Source: Euglena gracilis
Lineage: Eukaryota; Euglenida; Euglenophyceae; Euglenales
Direction of reading: 5' to 3'
DNA: 64,000 nt
Assembly: GCA_039621445.1 (NCBI GenBank)
Contig: CP154956.1
Coordinates: forward strand, 96,786,406 to 96,850,405
Shown: positions 31,322-40,331 of the stretch, one piece after another
How positions within the stretch are numbered: the first letter of the stretch is position 1
Layout: every line of letters begins with the position of its first letter
Program-made: the position numbers and the translations under genes
Notes under the pieces: generated by a model
Seen by the model: the letters and a program-made list of their open reading frames with translations, nothing else
The model's database searches: none
Told to the model about the DNA's origin: nothing

Positions 31322-31775
31322 TCACGGGGGTTTGACAGGGGTGGCTTCGAGAGCACACTTGAAAGGTGCTCGAGACGGGTCACAGGCTTGACAGATTTTA
31401 CATTGCCGCTGGATGCCTCGGGTGATTTTCTCAGCCCTCCTGGGATCCGCGAACCTGTACCACCGCCCCATCTGGTGCCAGAGCCTGGAGGCTCCTGGGT
31501 GGCCCGCGTCCCCGTGGTGGGCCCAGACCACGAGCCCCATCAGGCTGGTGGGCACGCAGAGGAGCCCGTCTGTGTACATCTTGTCCTCGTAGAGACGGAC
31601 CTCCTCAGGCCACTCTCCTTCAGGGGCCTGCAAACTTGCATAAACAGGCCGCCACACAGGGCAATTTTCATATGCCCGTGACCAAACCCTGTCCATCACT
31701 GGGACGGAGAGATCCTCCTCCACCTCCTCCTGGGTGTGCACCCCCGTGTCTGGAGAAAGTGAAATTGGTTCCTCC
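31322..31775 (-). pseudogene. Integrase zinc-finger fragment of family A
   Basis: The minus-strand frame is close to copy A at roughly 3395-3830. It has HHGDAGHPG, MGRWYRFADP and CKICQACDPSRAPFK, the HHCC finger of a gypsy integrase. It lacks the catalytic core and the rest of pol. It shows that the copy A family has further copies, here truncated at the R1 and H borders. Confidence 0.88.
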
Positions 31776-31789
31776 TCAGATTCCCTAAA

Positions 31790-32081
31790 ATGTGCGCAGC
31801 CTGAAGCCTAAATTAGGACTGAGCGCGCGCGCTGCACGTTGTAATTTGTGTTTTTTCTGTTCAGTCAAACCTCATGAGTTGATTGCTGGGCCCATGGGTT
31901 GTGACCTTCTGGGAAATCTGCTGACCATGGGATTGATTGAAGACTGAGAGATTTGAGTTTGGTGCTGTGGTTGAAGTTTGGGAATTTGAAGTGCAATTTG
32001 CCTGCCAATGGGTAGGAAGGCTAAGCCAAAGGCAAAGGCAAAACCTAAGGCGAAGCTGAAGCCAGCCAATCAGGGGTCCCG
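31790..32081 (+). repeat. Repeat H, left part, interrupted by gypsy copy B
   Basis: It matches 47187-47475 and breaks off at the insertion point of copy B. It includes an ATG followed by a Lys/Ala/Pro-rich run (KAKPKAKAKPKAK type). The last four bases, CCCG, are the target site duplication. Confidence 0.9.
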
Positions 32082-33177
32082 TGTTTCACACCCGTGCTGC
32101 CATGTCCCTCGGCAGCACTGGGGTGAAGCGGAAACCCCCGCCCCGGGCCAGTTTCCGGCGTAGGATCGTTTTTTGGCTCCTCGAGCCGACTTGTGTCGGA
32201 AATTTTTTCCCATTCTGGCCCCCCCTGTGGCCGAAACTGGGCCATCATTTCCAAGGAGGAATTTCCCAGTGAACCCTCCCCGACCCCTGAGGGGGGTGTC
32301 ACTGGGATCTCCAAGGGGGGTGCCTTTGGGGTTTCAACCCCTCCCTGTTCAGCTGAACCAGTGAGAGCCAACACCCCCCCCTGGGTGTCATTTCTCACAG
32401 TTTCTGGGCCAAAAAAGGGGTTTTGGGGTGAAAAATGGCCTGTGGTTGCCTGAGTTGAAGAGACCCACCCCCCTGCCCCTTTTCCCACAGATGAGGTGGG
32501 GGGAAGACAAACCTCTCCTTCTTCAAATGATTGATTTTGTTGATCTTCCATTGCAATTGAAATTCCAAACTCAATTCTTGATTGTAATTGGATGTATTTG
32601 CCCACAACAAGTACAATGGTGTAAAAGGTAAAGAGGAAAACCCTGTGAAAAGAAAATGATTTTGATGCCCTTGATGGGCAGTTAAATTTAGGATTGAGTG
32701 CGCTGATTCCTAAGCGCTCTCAAATCCCAAATCCTTGCCCATTGCATCAAAATCAACCAACCCAGGTCAAAATCAAGGTTTCCCCCCTTGATTTTGATAA
32801 ATTATGCTGAATTCCATCATTATTGAGCTTTGCAAACCCCTGCAAAAACTCCAGGAACTCAGGCGCCAATCTCTTAAAATTCTGTTCCAAGCGCTTGCAA
32901 GCGAAGCGCTCTCACCAAATCCAACATTTTCCCTTAAAACCAAAGGAAAAATGCATAAAAAGCTTAAAATGTGCTAAATAAACCCAAAATCACCATTTGG
33001 GAATACCTAGCATCACTCAATCTCTCTCCTTGCACAACCAAACCATGGGCGCCTTAGGAGAGGGAATTTTAATGGAAATCTTTAGAAAGCCTTAAAATTA
33101 GAGCTAAACCGCCCTTAAAAAGGCCTTCTAAAAAGGAAAATCTCCGCCGCCCGGCGGTCGACCTCAAAAGGTCGTCA
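32082..33177 (-). repeat. 3' LTR of copy B
   Basis: 1,096 bp with TG and CA termini, matching 44055-45149. Unlike the 5' LTR, the long minus-strand frame inside it (32045-32605) is unbroken up to the LTR edge. Confidence 0.95.
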
Positions 33178-33188
33178 CTCCCCCCCTT
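33178..33188 (-). other. Polypurine tract of copy B
   Basis: AAGGGGGGGAG on the minus strand touches the TG of the 3' LTR. This is the expected position for the plus-strand primer in a gypsy element. Confidence 0.85.
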
Positions 33189-35056
33189 GCGACGAAAGTC
33201 GGGGGTTTCACCCCCCCTCCTTCTCGCTTTCCTTGGGGTGGGAATGAAAGACACTTTGATTTTTTGCAACGCAATTGCGATATCATGGTTCGGCAATGTG
33301 CATAAGTGGCGTAACGGTATGGAGGAATCTATAATCCATAGATCCCATTCCACCACACCGAGCCCCCCCCCCCCCACGGTTCTCGCCACCGTGAAAGGAA
33401 ATGGGGTCCAACACCACTCAAAAAAAATCCTTTTTGAATGGATAAAAATCAGCCCCCCCCCCACGGTATTCCCAACCGTGAAGGGAATGGAGAGTCGATT
33501 ATCACCTAAAATCCTTTTGGTGATAGATGAAAATCAGCCCCCCCCCCCCGAGGGGAAGGCCATGGGGAAAAGCTTGCCCCCCTCCCCCCGGCGAGAGGTG
33601 GGCTTGACTTGCCCCCCCCCCGGCGAGAGGTGGGCTTGACTTGCCCCCCCCCGGCGAGAGGTGGGCTTGACTTGCCCCCCCCCGAGGGGAAAGCTTTGGT
33701 CAAACCGCCCCCCCCCCCCGGGCAATGGGAGGGCTTGCCTTGCCCCCCCCCGGGAGGTTGGAAAAGGCAAATCACTTCATTTTTTGGGAAATAATAACAT
33801 AGCCCCCCCCCCCCCCCGATCAAGCCGACCGGGGTTTCGGGCCTCACTTGCCCAAAGGTGGGGGTACGATAAAATAGCCAATCAAACCGATTGGAGAAAG
33901 GGACCCCCCCCCCACGAGTACCACCGACCCGTGGGAAGGGAAAGGAGGGTGGAACCACCCATTCAAAGCCCACCGCCTTGAATCTGGGTCGCCCCCCCCC
34001 CAATTGAAACAAATTCACAGATTCCTCTTTCGGGACAGGGAAGGTGCAAACAAAGAGTGTGCGGTGTCGAGGTCAGGATAGCGAGTGGCATGGGTAGGTC
34101 GATAAAATTACCATCTCCACTCGTTCACTCCACATGCTCCTCGTACACCAATACCAGAAATCAACTCCTTGAAATAGTTTGAACTCCGTCTTCAGTTCAT
34201 CCAATTCAGAGTCCCAGACTTCAAATTGATAATCCGTCCTGAGTAGGTGAACGAAACGGATAGTGTTGGTTGCCAGAGCCAAACGCCTCGTCGAAGTTCG
34301 GGGTGTTGGGCTTCGGCGTCTTCCTTGGGTGCCGGTTTGCCTCCCCTTAGTGTGGTGGCAAACCATGCACACCGTTATGGGGGGGTTCCTTCCCCCAATT
34401 GAAAATTTGGCAATATGGCTTAGCCCAGCCAAACCGACAGGGCAATCTCAAATCCACATTGCCAATTACCCCCCCTCCAATACTTGGAGAAGGTTGTCAA
34501 GAGAACAAACCCACGGTTGTGCTTCCGGTGGTTTGTCCTCTTTAAGAAATTTTGGTGAAACTTCCAAACCGGAATCCACCAACAACAACACAAGCAAAAC
34601 GGTTGGCAATCACGCACTTATTCAACGTTTGCTTTTGTTGTTGTTGGCAACATCCCTTCCCGTTCCGGGGTGGGATCCTTTGATTGGAAAACACCCACCC
34701 AAAAAAAAATAGAATAAGATCCCTGGCTAGTTTCCCCCTAGCCACGAGAATCCTTCATTCACCATTGAAATCCTTTCACGGGAGTTCAATGGAAAATGGC
34801 AGAAAAATCAACAGGGGCAATGAAATATCCTCCATTGCCCACACCATTCTCACCCAAACCAGGGTGTGGTGGTGAATGAAAACTTCAGGGGAGAAATAAA
34901 AAATGAAATCAATGACGAGGAAACTCCCGTCATTTTTCCCAGGGCCTCAGCCCTATGATGGGGTCCACCTGCATCTGTGAAGGGGCATAAGGTGGGACCT
35001 CCCCCTCCCCAGGCAACCACTCCAGGCCTTTTTTCACCTCTCCTTTTCCCCCTTTT
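33189..35056 (-). other. 3' non-coding region of copy B with periodic G-tracts
   Basis: About 1.9 kb lie between the chromodomain stop and the polypurine tract. From 33360 to 34000 the element strand carries a run of 7 to 14 G roughly every 30 to 100 bases. Near 33585-33690 there are tandem units of about 30 bp that include AGGTGGGCTTGACTTG. A minus-strand frame of 119 codons at 34073-34432 has no recognisable domain. Nothing else is supported. Confidence 0.7.
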
Positions 35057-36587
35057 TCAGGTTGCCGTTGCCTTTAAATCCTTAGAGACATCTAACGGCA
35101 ACCCTTTTCCCAGGCAATACGCTATTACGTCACTATTGTACTCCTGGAAAAAATGTTCCACCGGTTCCCAATTCGCCTCCTCAAACCCTTGCCACTTCGT
35201 TAAGAAAAACATTTTTCCCTTAACGAACTTGTGGTTTAGGATTTTATCCACTAACCAGGTATCTGGGGCACCTTCCGCCTCAGGTACCGTCCGCCGGTGG
35301 AAAAACAGGGGGATAGGCTTATCAGATGTGGGGTCCTCCACATACACCTTTAAAGCCTTCCGATGGGCCTTCATAATATAGCCCGGTTTAACCTCAATTA
35401 GGTAGGAGTGAATTCCCTCCCTCGCGGTAACCTTGCAAGGGCCCAACCAACGGGAATCCAATTTTGTGCCACTATCGGGGGGTCTCAGGTACCACACCAG
35501 ATTCCCCACCTCCAATGGCTCCCAACCGTCTAAACCACGGTTGGCCCGAGCACATTGTTTGGCATGCAAATTATTCATTTTGCCAGCCACTACCAAATCA
35601 ATTTCTCTTTGCCGAGAGAAAAATGATCTGGCATCTTCACAATCCCTTAACGGTTCATAAGGTAAACCACCCAATGAACGGTGTCGACCGAACAAGATTT
35701 GAAATGGGCTTAGGCCACTCTCCCCCGGCGTATCATGGATACGGTCTAGTGCTTGGGGGAGGGCTTCAACCCAATTCAACTTGTCCTCAACCTGAATTTT
35801 CTTAAGCCGTTCCATTATTTGTTGGCCAGCCCTCTCCGCCCTACCATTCGCCTGGTGATGGTAGGCCTGGGAGTAGGCTTGCCTAATTCCCATCAAGGCA
35901 CACATTGTCTGCCACCAACCGGCGACAAAGTGTGAGCCTAGATCGGAAGTAATAATGGAAGGGACGCCAAAAGGTCTCCAAGCATGCAACAGCATTTGCT
36001 TGGCTGCCTTGGCTCCCGTAAATCCTTTTGCTAGGTGGGGGATCGCCACTATCCAACCGGAGTGACGATCCACACACAAGCATGGAGTCGTATGAATTGC
36101 CTTCCCACTCCACGAGAGGCATGCTAAACATGTCAAGGGCCACCGAATACATTACGGCTGGGGGTATGGGTGTAGATTCCACTAAACCCTTAAGACTCGC
36201 CGGCCTTCGGCACGCTTGGCAAGTCCCACAAAGGCCCATGACTCCTTTAGCAAAATCTCGAGCGAGTGAGGAATCAGCCCAATCATACCTAAGGGACATG
36301 CATTCCCATAGCCTTGGGAATCCCACATGCCCTTGGTATGAGTGGTGATCCCGAATGAGTTTTTCTTGGAGAGATTTGGGCACACAAAGCCTCTCCTCGA
36401 AAAACATTTTGTCACCAAAAACCTTGATATTTTCAGGCCACGGCACCTTTGAATCCTGGGTAGCCTGAAAAATTGGTGACCAACGGGGACATTTTAAATA
36501 TTCCTCCTTCCACGATAAATCCCACACAGAACCAGGGGGGATGGGTGAGGAATCGGTTGTAGAAGTGGCTTCCCCCCCCCTCACCAC
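35057..36587 (-). pseudogene. Integrase and chromodomain of copy B (frameshifted)
   Basis: The first part (35883-36587) has an HHCC finger (HHSYQGHVGFPRLWE, CGTCQAC) and the first catalytic Asp in VALDMFSMP. A frame change near 36070-36100, in a short CA/TG run, is needed to reach the second part (35057-36136). That part has TSDLGSHF (second Asp), GRAERAGQ (Glu), a GPCKVTAREG linker and a C-terminal chromodomain (WLVDKILNHKF through WEPVEHFFQEYN). The catalytic triad is therefore complete across the break. By family knowledge it integrates the cDNA. The break is a real mutation or an indel error. Confidence 0.88.
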
Positions 36588-38611
36588 TCAAACCACCTGA
36601 AGACAACACAGGTGATTCTCGGTCTGCCCCAGGTACCTCAGTGGTAGCCGCAGCAGCAGGTTCAGGGGTTGGCGTCGTTGAGGAAGATTGTATAGAAGTG
36701 GGTGTCAATGGAAAATGCTCCCCCCTTGGCTCTTGGACCTCCTCCACAAGACTTGTCTCATTCCCAAACTCGTCAACCCGAGTTGAGAATGAAACATGTT
36801 TTCCTTTTTCTCCCTTGGGGGTGGAGGTTGAACCCAAACCCTGGGGTTTTGTTCCTCCAAGTGGTTCTGACTTCCTATCCCCCGGTCGTGTGCACCGTCC
36901 ACCCGCGTCCCCGGACCCCGTGGTAGCACCACCCCGTGTGGTGACTCCACGAATGTATGTGTTGGCTGTGGTTGGTTGGTCCACCAACCGTAGCCACATA
37001 CATTCGGCTTCCTCCATTTTTTCGGTTTGAATGATTTCCCTCATTTCCTCGGTGTCAAGGGCTGACCCATGCCTTGAAATGTCCTTCAAGGCTTGGGAGG
37101 CCGGGTAAGCCCATCTTGACAATACATCGGCTATGGTATTCTCCCGTCCCGGGATATACCCAACCGACAAATCGAATTTTGATAATATTTGATGCCACCT
37201 AGCCCTTCTCCCAATGGGACCACTTGGTGTATCTAGAACCTCTCTAGCCCAAGATTCTAGAGCCTTGTGGTCCGTGAGAACCAGGACGGGCTGCAGCCCA
37301 ATCCATGATTCCCACTTTTGTAAGGCTAGGATTATGGCATAAGTCTCCTGTTCCCTAGGTACCCAGTTTCTTTGGCTGCCCGTTAGCTTCCTACTCATGA
37401 AGGCGACAGGCACAGTACGCTTGGCCCGTACGTCTTCAGGAGTAGGAGCCCTATCCTCCCCAACCAATTGTTCAAGGGTGGCACCAACCGCATACTGGCT
37501 GGCATCCACTCTTAAAACAAATGGTTTGTCTGGCTTAACGTGTTGCAAAATTAATTCACTGCACAACAGTGATTTAATTTTTTCAAATGCCTCAATGTCG
37601 GATGGTTCCCAAGAAATCCTTTTCTTGGAACCCTTCTTGCCGTCCACTCGAGAAACTTTGAGCTTATCTTGAAGGCAAGCGACAATGTGGGCGTAATCCT
37701 TCACATAGGAGCTGTAATAATTTGTGAACCCCAAAAAGGCACGTAGACCCGTGATTGTTTGGGGTAGCTCCCATTTTTCAATGGCCATTAGCTTTCCAGG
37801 GGATGGTTTTCTCACCCCACCACCCAGAACATGGCCACAAAACTCAACTTCTTTTACGAAAAGACGGCATTTTCTTTTGTCGGCTACAAATCTGTCTTTT
37901 CGTAAAACTTCAAGGACTCTTCGCAAATCCTTGTCATGTGCTGTGAGTAAATCCTCACCAGGACCCACTCGAGTTCCAATCAAAATGTCATCGATGTAAG
38001 GATCAGCCACGTCCCCCACCGGGAAGAGGCGATCCTCCATCATTTGCTGAAATTGCTGGCTTGCATTTGTTAGACCCATCACATTAACCCTCCACTGAAA
38101 AAGACCGAGGGGGGTACTGCAACATGTGATGGGCCGGCTTTCCGGGTCCAACGGCTGTTGGTGGAAAGCCTGCCGTAAATCCAAGATGGAAAACATCATG
38201 TTTCCACCTTGTTTTACCAGGAGGTCTTCAATTACGGGAAGGGGGTAGGACACACGCCTAGTTTGACTGTTAGGCCCCCGCATGTCTGCCACTCCCCTCC
38301 ATTCACCTCCTTTTTTCGGCACTACAAATGTTACGGACAGCCATTCCGAAGCTGTTCCCTTGGGCAATCGCTCAACAAATTTCCGGTCCCACCATTCCTG
38401 TGTGACCTTTTTGTGAGCTTCAAATCTTTCACCATGTAAGACAAAAGGGTTTTTGCCTTGTGGGTACAGCCCCCTCCTTCAGAGGAATCTGGGCGTACCC
38501 ATAAGGTCCCCGAACGGGAGGGTCAGGGGGTACCTCCGTACCCAACACCTCCCCTTCAAAATCCTGAAAAATTCTGTTCCGAAATGCCACTACCGGGGTC
38601 CTCCTTCTCAC
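36433..38611 (-). pseudogene. Reverse transcriptase and RNase H of copy B (frameshifted at both ends)
   Basis: The long open part (36433-38367) has RT motifs FSILDLRQAFHQQ and YIDD (PYIDDILIG). It also has an RNase H with LRVDASQYAVGATLEQ, REQETYAIILALQKW and TDHKALESW, then a Ser/Thr/Pro-rich linker before integrase. The N-terminal RT region (38368-38611) needs a frame change near 38440-38455. Another change near 38575 joins it to the protease frame. The downstream exit to integrase coincides with a run of nine C at 36572-36580. Order and motifs match copy A closely. Confidence 0.9.
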
Positions 38612-40325
38612 CCGAGTCGCGAGCCTGGATTATGGCATTCACTGCCTTGTCCTCGGCTGGCGATTCGGTGAGATGCCTGGCTATGGTATGCAATTCCTTC
38701 TTGCCAAGGAATTTTGGTTGCATATCAAAGCCCTGCAAGGGCAGATGCAAATTCATTTTTTGCAGGTCCAACCACACCTTTTCATTTTCAAGGGACTCCG
38801 TGGTTGGTGCGTTTTCAGGGGATTCTCCGAAGTCAGAAACCACAACCCCAATTCTTTTTTGTGAATTGTGTTTTTTCTTCCCCTTATGGGATTTCCGTTT
38901 CTGATTTCTTGTATCCCACCCGTACAAGAAAGTCAGATAAGGGTTGTCAAAAACCAAAGCCTTATGGTGTGGGAACACACCCAAACCATGTTCGGCTAAC
39001 CATGGAAATGATAATATAGCATCTACCTCAATATCCGCGAGGTAGAATTCCCCTTCGAGGTACAAGGCCTGGGTGCCCCCCTGCCCCGTACCCCTGCGTT
39101 GAAAACCCAACTCCAACTTAATACACTGGTCGCCCCCCAAAACACATTGGCCATTGGCAGCCACCAGCCGAATTGGCATTCGCGGTGACCTGGCCAAATG
39201 TTTTGGGACGATGGACCTTTTGACCAGGTTCACCTGGGCTCCCGTGTCCACCAAAACTTTGAGCTGCTTGGTATCTCCGTTAGGGAGATACGTCTGCGAT
39301 AGCATCAAAAGTTGCAGCTCGTTTTCAATGGGCAACACCTGATTAACCTTCAAGGTGTTGGCCAAATGACAACAACGGTCTGGAATTTCCCATTCCTCAA
39401 AATCCTGGGAATTTTGGGAAATTTCTTTGGGCTGGTCCCCCTGAAAATCCCCAGCACTTAGGAGATAATCAATCACCAGGGGGGGTATCCTTCCTTTTTG
39501 TCGGGGGGTAAACTTCATTTTTCTGCCCCCCAACAATTCACGGTGCCGGAACTGCCCATTGTCCCCCATCACCAGGTTAGGACACGATTCGCCATCACAC
39601 AACACCGACCGTAGTTGTGAAATGGCTGGGCAGCACCAGAAACGTGTGGGTTTTTTATAACCCCAATCCGAAAACTGACAATAATCAATGTCGATATAGG
39701 GCAGGTTTTTCACCACCTCCCTATTTCGCAAAAGTCCAGTGCGGGGGTTCTCCAACCACCACAACTTTGGCTGAAAATAATTTATAATTTCCAGGGCTTT
39801 CTCCACCAGGGCATCCGCCTGGGAGAAATCCCTTGGCCTGGGGTTATAAGCCGTGGAATAAATATTACAGGGGGGACTAGCGGCAATAACCTCAAAAAAT
39901 CCAACCGGGTATCGCCTGTAGTCCCAGGTCAAAATGTCTGTGTGGGGGTGGAAGTCCGTCCAAGGAGCATTTTCAATTGACAAAACTTCATACCCCCGTT
40001 CTGCCAACCGCTTCCCCACCGAACCTGTGCCAGCGAATAAATCTAATGCCTGAGGTCGCTGAGCTGATGGTAGGGGGTTGGGCTGTGGCAGATTTGAATG
40101 CAAAACGGGAACCCTTGAACATTTTCCTTCCCTCCAGGAGTATCGGGTCCGATTCAAAAATCTGGGGGGCTGATCCGAAGAATGTTTTTCACCACACCCT
40201 GAATCAGCCATAAAATCCTGTACAGCCCAGTTTTTTGAATCAGAAATATTTACACCGTTTTCCTCACAGGGGGGAGAGACACGGCCATGGGCAGCCCCCC
40301 CCTTCTCAAACTGCCCCTGGCCCCC
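38556..40325 (-). CDS. C5 cytosine methyltransferase fused to aspartic protease (copy B)
   Basis: The frame is open from just after the gag UAG (40325); an ATG at 40211 gives 551 residues. Numbering from that ATG, SAM-binding motif I is DLFAGTG (57-63). The acidic residue after strand 2 is Glu 80, and the catalytic PPC motif has Cys 115. ENP has Glu 154, and WGYKKPTR (183-190) matches the conserved C-terminal strand of phage-like C5-MTases. Residues ~320-330 carry LVDTGAQVNLV, an intact aspartic protease active site. The domain is short (~200 residues) with little room for a target-recognition domain. Likely role: methylating cytosine in element or host DNA; specificity is unknown. No ATG is needed if the protein is made by readthrough. 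Confidence 0.9.
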   Translation of the reverse strand, partial: GGQGQFEKGGAAHGRVSPPCEENGVNISDSKNWAVQDFMADSGCGEKHSSDQPPRFLNRTRYSWREGKCSRVPVLHSNLPQPNPLPSAQRPQALDLFAGTGSVGKRLAERGYEVLSIENAPWTDFHPHTDILTWDYRRYPVGFFEVIAASPPCNIYSTAYNPRPRDFSQADALVEKALEIINYFQPKLWWLENPRTGLLRNREVVKNLPYIDIDYCQFSDWGYKKPTRFWCCPAISQLRSVLCDGESCPNLVMGDNGQFRHRELLGGRKMKFTPRQKGRIPPLVIDYLLSAGDFQGDQPKEISQNSQDFEEWEIPDRCCHLANTLKVNQVLPIENELQLLMLSQTYLPNGDTKQLKVLVDTGAQVNLVKRSIVPKHLARSPRMPIRLVAANGQCVLGGDQCIKLELGFQRRGTGQGGTQALYLEGEFYLADIEVDAILSFPWLAEHGLGVFPHHKALVFDNPYLTFLYGWDTRNQKRKSHKGKKKHNSQKRIGVVVSDFGESPENAPTTESLENEKVWLDLQKMNLHLPLQGFDMQPKFLGKKELHTIARHLTESPAEDKAVNAIIQARDSGEKEDPGSGISEQNFSGF

Positions 40326-40331
40326 CTATTG
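40269..40331 (-). promoter_or_regulatory. Candidate UAG readthrough signal with H-type pseudoknot between gag and MTase-protease
   Basis: On the minus strand CAA-UAG (UAG at 40328-40326) ends gag, and the same frame stays open downstream through the MTase. After a 9-nt G-rich spacer (40325-40317), GGGCAG (40316-40311) can pair with CUGCCC (40294-40289). The loop holds eight G (40302-40295), which can pair with CCCCCC at 40274-40269. No bases lie between the two stems on that side, so they can stack. This layout is that of the gammaretroviral gag-pol readthrough element. No folding program was run. Confidence 0.7.

Noticed and set aside
40326-40328. UAG as a reassigned sense codon
   Set aside because: Other genes in the window end cleanly at standard stops and the pseudoknot gives a better explanation. 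Codon reassignment cannot be fully excluded from one site.
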